A stretch of 64,000 bases of DNA from Akkermansiaceae bacterium (GTDB lineage: Bacteria > Verrucomicrobiota > Verrucomicrobiia > Verrucomicrobiales > DEV007): assembly GCA_024233005.1 (NCBI GenBank), contig JACKQE010000019.1:1-64000 (forward strand), read 5' to 3'. The translations under genes were made by a program, and so were the position numbers. Positions 1 through 8,245 of this stretch are shown here, one piece after another; position 1 is the first letter of the stretch; the number at the start of each line of letters is the position of its first letter. The notes under the pieces are model-generated. The model did not search any database and was not told the origin of the DNA. It worked only from the letters and a program-made list of their open reading frames with translations.

Positions 1-1496
1 TTCCGTGCACTCCGGTGCACGGCTCCGTTGAAGCTTGGCGAGACGCTTACAGTAGTTCCCAGAGCTAAATGTCCACCAGCAAACAAATAGCGATCCAATC
101 CCACCACAAACCGCCCCGCAATCGCTCAAAAATGCCCCTCAGGCACGTCAGACCGGCCAAAAGGAGTAATGGAGCCCATTATACCAAACGCCAACCTCCA
201 TCGATTCTGGCGCGATTTTGAAATTCCCCCCCTTGAAAACGTATTTCTCATCCAATTCCGACCATCCGGGACGCCCAATCAGGCGGCCCATTTTATCAGT
301 TAGGAATCTCTGCCATTTCGGCGTAGCCGGGAAAGGCGCCAGCCTTAAAAAGCCCCCCCTGGGGCTGTGGATCGACGAAGACACGATAGTGGCAAGGAGA
401 TCCCTTTAAATGTAGAGTTACGAAGTAACGAGAAACGGAAATCTAGGGGCGCCAAATAGCGGTCAACGACCATAACCAAATGCTTTAATCTCTGCTAATT
501 TTGTAATTTCCATATTTTCCTTACTAGGGAACTAATGCTATTTTCCCAAATATACTGGATTTCATCTCACAATGCTTACCTGGTCAGTCACATTTTGCGG
601 TTTTCTTGTTTGCTGTCTTCTATTGTTTATCAATGGCTTTCAAATTTGGGATCCATTTTCCTGAGCCCGGAATCCCAATTTCATCGAAGCCGGAGGTGGT
701 CTCCTTTTTTTGCCATTTCTCTTAAAATGAGCGCCATTGCCGGAGCTAAGCCAATGGCGCGTTTCTTATGCTTTGCGCGCACTTTTTTCGTTCCCCATAG
801 CACTTGTGTTGAGCGGCTTGCAAATCACTTACGCACTTTCCTTCTCACGCACAGAAATAGCAAATAAAATCAGGCATTTTAAGCCAACCTGCGTTTCTTT
901 TGATCCGTCAGAAATCCCGCTCAAACCGATTCATTTGCGCCAGCATTTTCTTTCTATCTACAAATCACTCCGTCACCACACTGAAGATCAAAAGACCCAT
1001 AATCTCGGTTTCCGAACCATGAGATGTCACCACAATGCACAGACCGGAATTCGATCAGGTCAAAGAGCGGAGCTTCAAACGGAAGCATCCACCTGAGAAT
1101 ACAGGCCGCCTGCACTGCGTGCAGACGTCCAATGCCAACGACACACTTTCCAATTCCGGGCACCTTAAAGATGGTCCAAAAAGTCTGAAAAATCCCGCTT
1201 CACCAGAATTCGGCTAAGTGTCTATTTTTCAGTAAGTTTGATCCTTTTAATTCGGTCCGCATCCACCGACAGACAACGAATTTGAAATGTGTGAAAACCA
1301 CGCCTAAAAGAGTGCGGTTAAGTGGGAGAACGAATGCGTCAAAAATCAGCACTTTCAGTGTAGAGAAGAATGCCGACGGAAATTCGTGTAGAGGATGAAA
1401 TACGACCCATCCTTTTCCGCAAGTCCAGCATCATGAAAATTGTCGTTGGAGGATTACCACTAACCGCAGACTGAACGGGGAGGGTCTTGCAGCCGA
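1..1496. other. Gene-poor accessory DNA, no convincing gene
   Basis: This stretch is visibly richer in A and T than the rest of the window and holds only short open frames in all six readings. Two minus-strand frames are the least unlikely to be real. One is a GTG-started 78-residue frame at 148-384 with the C-terminal sequence EVGVWYNGLHYSFWPV. The other is a 69-residue frame at 954-1163 rich in hydrophobic residues and cysteines. I recognise neither and neither has a clear ribosome binding site. The region lies on the 3' side of the tRNA-Thr gene and is probably decayed island DNA. Confidence 0.5.
3..22. repeat. Perfect short inverted repeat (hairpin)
   Basis: Eight-base arms CCGTGCAC and GTGCACGG flank the tetranucleotide TCCG. 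No T-run follows on either strand, so this is not a convincing terminator. It lies at the outer edge of the accessory region and could be a REP-like or recombination-associated palindrome. Nothing else ties it to a function. Confidence 0.5.
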
Positions 1497-1668
1497 TCAA
1501 CTGCATTGTTCAGCGTTTCCGTTCCTGCGAACGCATAACGGGGCGAGGCTCCAATAGTCCTCCGCCGCAGCGGGAAGGACCAGTTCCCGGTAGTGAGCGA
1601 AAATCAGGGAGTTGTTGGAATGCCCCATCTCCAACGCCAGTTCGTCAGCATTCCGGAACTTGGCCAGA
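1497..1668 (-). pseudogene. C-terminal remnant of a tyrosine recombinase
   Basis: Reading the minus strand from about 1668 to the TGA at 1497 gives HLAKFRNADELALEMGHS followed by NNSLIFAHYRELV and YWSLAP. This is the last catalytic part of a phage-type integrase: the alanine/leucine-rich helix, the LGH-like box with its histidine (MGHS) and the tyrosine nucleophile (AHYRE). It aligns without gaps to residues 351-394 of the intact recombinase at 2193-3389 (HLAHHQDAGALALILGHQ, FKHYREVV). No start codon and no Arg, Lys or HxxR boxes lie upstream in frame. Homology stops within a few bases of the terminal inverted repeat at 1670, which suggests truncation by that element or by the event that placed it there. 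Confidence 0.8.
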
Positions 1669-1669
1669 T

Positions 1670-2017
1670 GTGTAAACGCCGGGTTAATTCCGGTACGGTC
1701 GCCGGGGTAAAACCGGTACGCTTTGACAGGAGCGGTTTACTAGAATTTGGCTGTTCAGAAAGGAACATCCGATGCTGTCGGTGTGGACATCTTGGGTTGA
1801 GTGATATGTTCCTTCTCTCTGATCTCAAAAGGAGAAAGTTGTCCATAATCCGGGGCCCCAGGCGAGAATGGGTGCCTGCAAATCGTCGGAGACTGGGCGG
1901 ATTGCAGGCAACTTTCGGGGCTTGGCCCCAACGGGTCGAACCCGGTCTTCTCTAAGCTCAAATGTACCGGTCTATTCCGGCGCGTTCAGTTTACCGGTTT
2001 TAACCCGGAGTTTACAC
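1670..2017. mobile_element. 348-bp structured element with 26-bp terminal inverted repeats (MITE-like)
   Basis: The ends 1670-1695 (+) and 2017-1992 (-) match at 23 of 26 positions. Both begin GTGTAAAC and continue through CCGGGTTAA and CCGGTA. A second inner block, ACCGGTAC, is shared further in on both arms. Inside are nested perfect inverted repeats: AAGGAACAT (1760-1768) with ATGTTCCTT (1806-1814), and TGCCTGCAA (1873-1881) with TTGCAGGCA (1902-1910). Around the second pair lie partly pairing GGGGCC and GGCCCC tracts. No credible ORF lies inside. This looks like a small non-autonomous element or folded recombination substrate. I see no clear target-site duplication. Confidence 0.55.
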
Positions 2018-2192
2018 TCCCCGGCGATGGCTTTTTCTGGAGATCATTTTTCCCCATCCAGCCCATCGAATTGTCCTAGGAGGTGTTCTTTCTTCTCCCC
2101 GGGCGGAAAAGGAAATTGAACGACCAACACGGGGACAATCAACACGCTTCTCCAAAGGCCCGGGAGCGGCCATTCAATTCCCGGAACTCCGA

Positions 2193-3389
2193 TCACGAAT
2201 TTCTGTTCCAACCAATTCTCCAAAAGGCAGCAGCATCCTCCTTCGTCACGACCTCCCGGTAGTGTTTGAAAATAATGCGAGCGTCCTGGTGCCCGAGGAT
2301 CAGAGCCAGTGCTCCCGCATCTTGATGGTGAGCCAGGTGATAGCTGGCAAACGAATGCCGAAGGGCGTTGCCCGGCCAGGGTTTCAACTGAACACCCTTC
2401 AATTTCTCAGCCTCCGTCTCCGAGCCCAGCATTCCAAACCCGGCCTGTCGCCGGGTGGCCTCCAAGATCTTTCTTCCGTTGGTGGGCCAGATTCGTCCGC
2501 TGGCGATGGCGAGCGGTTTCAGAATTGCCGCCAGGTTTTCCGAAATGGGTACGATCCGATTGCGGGCGTTCTTGGCAATATCCGCACCGACGTGGATGGT
2601 CTTGCGTTCGAGCCCCACTGCATCCCACTTCAACCGTTTCAATTCCTCCGTCCGCAAGCCGGCGAACAGCCCCAGTGCAACGGCCGGTAAAATCGTCGAG
2701 CCCGCAACGGAAATCAGACGAAACGCTTCATCAGGTGTCAAGATGCCGACGGGCTCGTCAATCACCTTCACCGGCTTGATTTTCGCAACCGGGTTGGAGT
2801 CTGTGTAGCCGCACGCCACCGCCTCGCTGAACATCACTCCGATTTCCCGACGATAGGTGTTCACGGACTCGGGACTCAGGTTCAGACCGTGGAGCCATTC
2901 GGCGACCTCTGCCCTGGAAATTGTTGCCACCACTCTTTCCCCGAAGTCCATCTTGAACCTCCCCAGACGAGATTTCAAATTGCCCAAATATCGTTCCGAC
3001 TTCCGTTCCTGCTCTTTCGCACGAATCAACGCGTTTATGATGTCATTCACTTTCGCGGATTGCCGTTCCCGACGCCGGAGGTCGATGCCGATTTCAACCG
3101 CTTCCCGCAGTGTCAGTTGCACTTCGCCCAGCAATTCACGGGTTTCGAGGACCGCACTGCGCTCAGCCGCCGTGATCCGCCCGTCGGTTCCGTGGGACAA
3201 CCGTTCGGATTCTTGTCGCTCCTTCCACTCCTCCGCGGCCTGCCTGGTTTTGAAACCCTTGCTCCGGTAGCGGCCCACTTCCACGTAGGAGGCGCGCCAC
3301 CGGTAGATGGGATGCCCCCGCATCCGGTGGACATTGATCCGGTGTCCCAAACGCGCCCCCGGAGAATTCTTTTCAGGGTTGTGTGACAT
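2193..3389 (-). CDS. Tyrosine recombinase / phage-type integrase
   Basis: A 398-residue site-specific recombinase. The N-terminal part has a basic DNA-binding segment (residues 20-60) and a helical core-binding domain (about 110-205). The catalytic domain follows, with Arg246 (GLRTEEL), Lys273 in the beta-hairpin (DIAKNARNR), box II at 341-344, His367 (LGHQ) and the nucleophile Tyr377 (FKHYREV). Box II reads NALR, so the usual first histidine of HxxR is asparagine. The remaining catalytic residues are in place, so the enzyme may well be active. The ATG lies 112 bp from the 3' end of the tRNA-Thr gene, the usual arrangement for an integrase at its own attachment site. I infer that it mobilised the accessory DNA to its left; no second attachment-site copy is visible in the window. 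Confidence 0.9.
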   Translation of the reverse strand: MSHNPEKNSPGARLGHRINVHRMRGHPIYRWRASYVEVGRYRSKGFKTRQAAEEWKERQESERLSHGTDGRITAAERSAVLETRELLGEVQLTLREAVEIGIDLRRRERQSAKVNDIINALIRAKEQERKSERYLGNLKSRLGRFKMDFGERVVATISRAEVAEWLHGLNLSPESVNTYRREIGVMFSEAVACGYTDSNPVAKIKPVKVIDEPVGILTPDEAFRLISVAGSTILPAVALGLFAGLRTEELKRLKWDAVGLERKTIHVGADIAKNARNRIVPISENLAAILKPLAIASGRIWPTNGRKILEATRRQAGFGMLGSETEAEKLKGVQLKPWPGNALRHSFASYHLAHHQDAGALALILGHQDARIIFKHYREVVTKEDAAAFWRIGWNRNS

Positions 3390-3501
3390 CGAAATACCGA
3401 TACCTCCATCCGGCGGAAAATGCCACCGATTCTGCTCACTATCTGCTCAACGCCACCCTTTGGGAAACCTTTCGGACTACGTAACTCACTGAAAATCAGC
3501 A

Positions 3502-3573
3502 AGCCGAAGGCCGGAATTGAACCGGCGACCCGCTCATTACGAATGAGCTGCTCTACCCCTGAGCTACTCCGGC
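3502..3573 (-). tRNA. tRNA-Thr (anticodon CGU)
   Basis: The minus strand folds into a full cloverleaf. The acceptor stem is GCCGGAG with CTTCGGC (one G-U pair). The D arm is GCTC/GAGC, the anticodon stem GCTCA/TGAGC with loop TTCGTAA, and the T arm GCCGG-TTCAATT-CCGGC. Loop positions 34-36 are CGT, which reads ACG threonine codons. The 3' CCA is not encoded. A good sigma-70 promoter lies upstream at 3624-3652. The 3' end faces the integrase at 2193-3389, consistent with use as an integration target. Confidence 0.97.
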
Positions 3574-3623
3574 GTCGCATGATTCCGGCGGCGGAATGGC
3601 CACCGGTCGTCAAACAGATCGCC

Positions 3624-3652
3624 AAGCTACCCGCCGCCGTTCCCGATGTCAA
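3624..3652 (-). promoter_or_regulatory. Sigma-70-type promoter for tRNA-Thr
   Basis: On the minus strand a perfect -35 TTGACA (3652-3647) is followed after 17 bases by TAGCTT (3629-3624). The predicted start falls about 40 bases before the mature tRNA 5' end at 3573. Confidence 0.55.
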
Positions 3653-3757
3653 CCGCGGTGTGGGCGGATTTTCACCCGGGACCGGGGAAATGCCGCCGGT
3701 CATCCCGAGTGCTTTTCCATTTGTCATTCCGTCTCCGGACGGATATGGAAGAACCGC

Positions 3758-4714
3758 ATGAAGACCCACCTGCAGGAGTGCCTGACCCGGACCCGCGCCG
3801 AGGTTGCCAAAGTCATCATCGGGCAGCGGGAGGCGGTGGACCACTGCCTGATCGCGATCTTCACCGGCCACCATGTGCTGCTCGAGGGCGTGCCCGGCGT
3901 CGCCAAAACCCTGCTGGTCCGCACGCTGGCCCAGGTGCTGGGGACGGAGTTCGCCCGGATCCAGTTCACCCCGGACCTGATGCCCTCGGACATCACCGGG
4001 ACCAATGTCTTCGACCTGCGCGACACCAGCTTCCGCCTCGTCAAGGGTCCGGTCTTTGCCTCGTTCCTCCTCGCGGATGAAATCAACCGCGCCCCGGCCA
4101 AGACCCAGTCGGCGCTGCTCCAGGCGATGCAGGAGCGCCAGGTCACGATCGACGGGGTGGACCATGCCCTGCCGTCGAGCTTCACGGTCTTTGCGACGCA
4201 GAATCCGATCGAATACGAAGGCACCTACCCGCTGCCGGAGGCGCAGAAGGACCGGTTTTTGATGAAGGTGGATATCGGCTACCCGGAGCGGGAGGAGGAG
4301 CTGTCCCTCTCCCATCGCTCGCTGGGGAAGGACGCTCCCGAAACCATGCTGGCCGCCGGCGTGGTCCAGCCGGTGCTGGCGGAGGGGGACCTGGCGGGCC
4401 TGCGGGAGGAACTCGGCGCGCTGACGGTGCGGGAGGAACTGGTCGCCTACGCGGTCGACCTGATCCGGCAGACCCGGCATCACGACAGCATCCAGGTCGG
4501 CGCGGGTCCCCGGGCGACCCAGGCGCTGCTCCTCTCGAGCCGGGCCCACGCGGCGCTGCAGGGACGGGATTTCGTGACGCCGGATGACATCCGCGCGCTG
4601 GCCTACCCGGTGCTCTCCCACCGGTTGGTGCTGCGCCCGGAATATGAGATCGAGGGTATCACGGTGCGCGAAGCGATCTCGAAGGTGATCGAGAAAGTGC
4701 CGGTGCCCCGCTGA
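3758..4714 (+). CDS. MoxR-family AAA+ ATPase
   Basis: 318 residues from the ATG at 3758, the usual length for MoxR proteins. The open frame runs further upstream but would add non-conserved sequence. Walker A is visible as LLEGVPGVAKT, followed by the MoxR stretch FTPDLMPSDITGTNVFD, Walker B with FLLADEINRAPAKTQSALLQAMQE, and sensor 1 around VFATQNPIEYEGTYPLPEAQKDRF. MoxR ATPases act as chaperones that assemble or activate cofactor-containing or envelope protein complexes. They normally sit beside a DUF58 protein and von Willebrand factor A proteins. None of those is present here: the neighbours are tRNA-Thr upstream and panD downstream. The client is therefore unknown. Confidence 0.93.
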   Translation: MKTHLQECLTRTRAEVAKVIIGQREAVDHCLIAIFTGHHVLLEGVPGVAKTLLVRTLAQVLGTEFARIQFTPDLMPSDITGTNVFDLRDTSFRLVKGPVFASFLLADEINRAPAKTQSALLQAMQERQVTIDGVDHALPSSFTVFATQNPIEYEGTYPLPEAQKDRFLMKVDIGYPEREEELSLSHRSLGKDAPETMLAAGVVQPVLAEGDLAGLREELGALTVREELVAYAVDLIRQTRHHDSIQVGAGPRATQALLLSSRAHAALQGRDFVTPDDIRALAYPVLSHRLVLRPEYEIEGITVREAISKVIEKVPVPR

Positions 4715-4866
4715 GGAATGCCCGGCCACTGGCGGGAAAGGCTCCGCCTCCGGGGAGGATCCGGCAGGGCCCTGCACTCCCGGAACGCCGGTTGACTCCG
4801 GGCCAGTTTGGCGCACCTTGAACAGGTCCCCTCCCCATCGCGTCCGCGCGACGCCCCCATTCCCTC

Positions 4867-5364
4867 ATGCGCTTTCTGATTCGCTCCAAAATCCACCTCG
4901 CCACTGTCACGGAAGCTGATGTGGACTATGTCGGGAGTGTCACCATCGACCGCGACCTGATCGACGCGGTGGGCCTCTGGCCGGGGGAGAAAGTCCTCAT
5001 TTCGAGCGTGACCAGCGGCGCCCGGCTCGAGACCTATGTCATCGAGGCTCCGGCCGGCTCGGGCATCATCGGCATCAACGGAGCCGCCGCCCATCTCATC
5101 AAACAGGGTGAAAAGGTCATCATCATGGGATTCGAACTTTCGGAAAGCCCCCTCGAGCCGCAGGTCGTGCTGGTGGACGAGGCCAACCGGGTGGTGCGGC
5201 ATCTCGTGGAAAAACGCGGCGACACCGAGCCGCGGCTCCCGGAAGTCCCCGAGCCGGAGGAAACCCGCGCCGCACGCCCCCGGCCGGACTCGATCCCGCC
5301 CCGCCGGCCCCGCCGCAAAGGGGGCAAAGCCGGTGGCCCGGGTCGTCCGGGACGCGGCCAATAA
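4867..5364 (+). CDS. panD: Aspartate 1-decarboxylase
   Basis: Pyruvoyl-dependent decarboxylation of L-aspartate to beta-alanine for pantothenate and coenzyme A. The core matches PanD: Lys8 in IRSKIH, the self-cleavage site YVGS at Gly23-Ser24 whose serine becomes the pyruvoyl group, GARLETY, and the signature GSGIIGINGAAAHLI. Standard PanD is about 125 residues; this one has 165. The extra 45-50 residues are a Pro/Arg/Gly-rich, highly charged and probably disordered tail starting near residue 118. It begins 152 bp after moxR; a TTGACT at 4792 could be the -35 of its own promoter, although no good -10 is visible. No other pantothenate genes lie nearby. Confidence 0.95.
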   Translation: MRFLIRSKIHLATVTEADVDYVGSVTIDRDLIDAVGLWPGEKVLISSVTSGARLETYVIEAPAGSGIIGINGAAAHLIKQGEKVIIMGFELSESPLEPQVVLVDEANRVVRHLVEKRGDTEPRLPEVPEPEETRAARPRPDSIPPRRPRRKGGKAGGPGRPGRGQ

Positions 5365-5406
5365 CCCCCCGACGATCCCCTGACGCTGCTGCATTCCCAC
5401 TGAGGC

Positions 5407-6240
5407 ATGAGGACCCTACCGCTGGAGGACCAGTTCGAAGACATTTTGGCCAAAGCGATGCGCGGCCTGACCCTCGGCGAATCCGAACTCGCCGCCCGCA
5501 CCGGAGTCCCGGTCGAAACCGTGCGCCGCCTCACCCGGGGGGAACTCTGCGATGAGGCCGCCCTGGGACGTCTCGCCACGGCGCTGAACCTGCATCCCCG
5601 CACGCTCCTGCTGAGCGCGACGCGCTCCTGGCAGCCGATGCCGGTGCATCTCCCCGGTCTCCACCAGGTCAACACCGCCTATCGCGACATGCAGGTGAAC
5701 GCCTACATCGTCCACCTGCCCGGTCAGCCGGAGGCGGTTTGTTTTGACACCGGCACCGATGCCGACGCGCTGGTGGAGGTGTTGCGGAAGCATTCCCTGA
5801 AGCTGGCGGCCATTTTCATCACCCACACCCACAACGACCACATCGCCGCCCTGGACCGGCTCCGCTCGTTGACAGGGCATCCCCCGGCCCATGCGCGGGA
5901 TGCCGAGCCGTGGCCGGACACCCAGTTGTTCAGCGCCGGCCAGAGCTTCACGATCGCGGGTCTCCGCATCGCGACCCGCGCCACGACGGGACATTCCCGC
6001 GGGGGAACGAGCTACGTGGTGGAAGGTCTGGATCGCCCCTTGGCGATCGTCGGCGACGCGCTGTTCGCCGGGTCGATGGGAGGAGGCATGGTCTCCTATG
6101 CGGACGCCCTGCGCACGAACCGCGCGGAACTCCTGACCCTCCCGCCGGAAACCGTGATCTGTCCCGGGCACGGCCCTCTCAGCACGATCGGGCAGGAGCG
6201 CCGCTTCAATCCCTTTTTCCCGGAGACCAAGGAAGGCTGA
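5407..6240 (+). CDS. Metallo-beta-lactamase-fold hydrolase with N-terminal helix-turn-helix
   Basis: 277 residues. Residues 15-65 resemble a small XRE-like helix-turn-helix (SELAARTGVPVETVRRLTRGE). From about residue 85 there is a complete binuclear metal site of the MBL superfamily: His140, His142, Asp144 and His145 (HTHNDH), His196 (TTGHS), Asp217 (VGDAL) and His255 (PGHG). The layout resembles glyoxalase II-like hydrolases, but the substrate cannot be read from sequence. The MBL domain alone would be a complete enzyme, so the HTH is an added module. It could bind DNA or simply be a helical cap. The Hsp70 gene starts 12 bp downstream, so the two are probably co-transcribed. Confidence 0.9.
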   Translation: MRTLPLEDQFEDILAKAMRGLTLGESELAARTGVPVETVRRLTRGELCDEAALGRLATALNLHPRTLLLSATRSWQPMPVHLPGLHQVNTAYRDMQVNAYIVHLPGQPEAVCFDTGTDADALVEVLRKHSLKLAAIFITHTHNDHIAALDRLRSLTGHPPAHARDAEPWPDTQLFSAGQSFTIAGLRIATRATTGHSRGGTSYVVEGLDRPLAIVGDALFAGSMGGGMVSYADALRTNRAELLTLPPETVICPGHGPLSTIGQERRFNPFFPETKEG

Positions 6241-6252
6241 TCCCGCTCCGGC

Positions 6253-8085
6253 ATGACCTCGGAAGATCTCATCGTCGGCATCGATCTCGGCACCACGAAC
6301 AGCCTCGTCGGGGTGGTCGAGAGCGGATTCCCCATTCTCCTGGCGGACGAAAACGGACGCCGGATCGTGCCTTCGGTGGTGCATTATCCCGCCGATGGTT
6401 CGCCGGCGTTGGTGGGGGAACCGGCGCAACGCCGCCACGCGCTCGCCCCGGACCGCACCATCGCCTCGGTGAAACGGCTCATGGGACGCCGGATCGAGGA
6501 GCTCTCCGCCACGGAAAAAGACGCGCTCGACAGCACCGTGGTGGCCGGTCCCGGCCAATGGGCGGAGATCGCGCTGGAAGCGAACCGCCACCTCCGACCG
6601 GAGGAGGTTTCCGCCGAGATCCTGCGGCGTCTCAAGGCGGTCGCCGAAGCCGCGCTGGAGCAGCCCGTGACCCGGGCGGTGATCACCGTCCCGGCGTATT
6701 TCAATGACGCGCAACGGCAGGCCACGGTGCGGGCCGGGGAACTCGCCGGACTGACGGTGGAGCGCATCGTCAACGAACCGACGGCCGCCGCGCTGGCCTA
6801 CGGCCTGGGGCACACCGGAGCCTCGAGCCGCGTTGCCGTGTATGATTTCGGGGGAGGCACTTTCGACCTGAGCCTGCTCCAGATCCAGGACGGGGTTTTC
6901 ACGGTCATCGCGACCAACGGCGACACCCGGCTCGGCGGGGACGATCTCGACCAAGCGCTCGCGGGCTGGCTGCTCCGGCAGTCCGGACTGACCGACGCCC
7001 CCGGTCTGACCGCCCAAGTGCGGCTCCTCGAAGCTTCCCGCACCGCCAAGGAAGCCCTCAGCAGCGAAGACAGCACCGTGGTCAGACTGCCCTTCCTCGA
7101 GGCAGGCAGGAGTCTGGAATGCACGGTGACCCGCGCCGACTTCGAGACCCTGGCACGACCGATCGTGGAACGGACGCGGCGGCACTGCCTGCGGGCCCTG
7201 AGCGATGCCGGAATCCTTGATCCCGCAACCGAACTCGATGCCGTCGTCCTCGTGGGAGGCAGCACCCGCATTCCCCTGGTGCGGCGTGTCGTGGCGGAAA
7301 TATTCGGCCAGGAACCCGACACCAGCCAGCCCCCCGATGAGGCCGTGGCCCTCGGAGCGGCGGTGCAGGCCGGCATTCTCTGCGGACGGGTCCGGCAGGT
7401 GCTGCTGATGGATGTGACGCCGCTCTCCCTCGGCATCGAGACGTTCGGCGGGCTGATGAATGTGATCATCCCGCGCAACACCACGATCCCCGCCAAGGCG
7501 GGCGAGATGTTCACCAACGCCATGACCGACCAGCCGGCCATGCTGATCCGTGTGCTTCAGGGAGAACGGGAGCTGGCGAAGGACAACTGGGAACTGGGTC
7601 GCTTAGACATCGACTTTCCGCCGGGCCCCAAGGGCAGCGCCCGGGTCGGGGTGCAGTTCAACATTGACGCCAACGGCATCCTCACAGTGCTGGCGCGCGA
7701 CACGGCGACCATGACCGACCGCATTCTCGAGATCCGGGACGCCGCGGTGGATGTGGACGATGAGCGGGTCGAGGCCATGATCGCTGAATCCATCGACCAT
7801 GCCTGGGAGGACATGACGGAACGGCAGTGGACCGAAGCCCGGTTGAAAAGCGATGAATTGATCCCTGCCGTCCGCCAGGCCCTCGACAGCATCGGTCTGG
7901 ATCTGCCGGCCCCCGAGCGGGACGGCATTCTGACCGCCCTGCTGGCCGTGGAAGCCGCCGCCGCCGCGGAGCCCCACGACCTTCCCCGGCTCAAGCAGGC
8001 CAATCAGGCGCTCGACGAAGCGACGGAAGGCCTGGCCGCGCGACTCGTCGAAAAAGCGCTCGACGATGCCTTCGGCGGCCCTTGA
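6253..8085 (+). CDS. Hsp70-family chaperone (DnaK/HscA-like)
   Basis: 610 residues. The N-terminal actin-like ATPase has phosphate 1 (VGIDLGTTNSLVG), phosphate 2 (VYDFGGGTFDLSLLQ) and the adenosine motif (VVLVGGSTRIPLV). The linker and substrate-binding domain follow (LLMDVTPLSLGIET, then IIPRNTTIPAK). The C-terminal lid is short and lacks the acidic EEVD-like tail of housekeeping DnaK. There is no DnaJ, GrpE or iron-sulphur assembly gene beside it, so an HscA role is not supported by context. It is best read as an accessory Hsp70. It directly follows the HTH-MBL gene and precedes the FHA protein. Confidence 0.92.
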   Translation: MTSEDLIVGIDLGTTNSLVGVVESGFPILLADENGRRIVPSVVHYPADGSPALVGEPAQRRHALAPDRTIASVKRLMGRRIEELSATEKDALDSTVVAGPGQWAEIALEANRHLRPEEVSAEILRRLKAVAEAALEQPVTRAVITVPAYFNDAQRQATVRAGELAGLTVERIVNEPTAAALAYGLGHTGASSRVAVYDFGGGTFDLSLLQIQDGVFTVIATNGDTRLGGDDLDQALAGWLLRQSGLTDAPGLTAQVRLLEASRTAKEALSSEDSTVVRLPFLEAGRSLECTVTRADFETLARPIVERTRRHCLRALSDAGILDPATELDAVVLVGGSTRIPLVRRVVAEIFGQEPDTSQPPDEAVALGAAVQAGILCGRVRQVLLMDVTPLSLGIETFGGLMNVIIPRNTTIPAKAGEMFTNAMTDQPAMLIRVLQGERELAKDNWELGRLDIDFPPGPKGSARVGVQFNIDANGILTVLARDTATMTDRILEIRDAAVDVDDERVEAMIAESIDHAWEDMTERQWTEARLKSDELIPAVRQALDSIGLDLPAPERDGILTALLAVEAAAAAEPHDLPRLKQANQALDEATEGLAARLVEKALDDAFGGP

Positions 8086-8101
8086 CCGCATCGCGGCCCG
8101 T

Positions 8102-8119
8102 CAGAATTGCGAAATTCTG
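8102..8119. repeat. Perfect hairpin with GCGA tetraloop
   Basis: CAGAATT and AATTCTG flank GCGA, a GNRA-type loop. It lies 17 bp after the Hsp70 stop codon. No T-run follows, so it may be a 3' stabilising hairpin or an inefficient terminator. Confidence 0.4.
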
Positions 8120-8151
8120 CATCATCTGACTCTCAGGAGAGGAAAAGCCAA

Positions 8152-8181
8152 TTGACGGTTGGCGCCTGCCTTGAGTAAAGT
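8152..8181 (+). promoter_or_regulatory. Possible sigma-70 promoter for the FHA-domain gene
   Basis: TTGACG (8152-8157) and TAAAGT (8176-8181) are separated by 18 bases and lie about 65 bases before the chosen ATG at 8246. Confidence 0.35.
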
Positions 8182-8245
8182 GTGGCCTCTTTTTGACGCC
8201 CGGCGCTCCGTCGACCGCCCACCGATCAGCTTTCCTCACGTTACC

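Noticed and set aside
3113..4816. Long minus-strand open frame (567 codons) across the integrase start, tRNA and moxR
   Set aside because: It runs antisense to the tRNA and to the well-supported MoxR gene, and its translation is a low-complexity Arg/Gly/His-rich sequence typical of GC-rich shadow frames.
5416..7185. 589-codon minus-strand frame
   Set aside because: Antisense to the MBL and Hsp70 genes, whose motifs are complete. The translation has no recognisable pattern.
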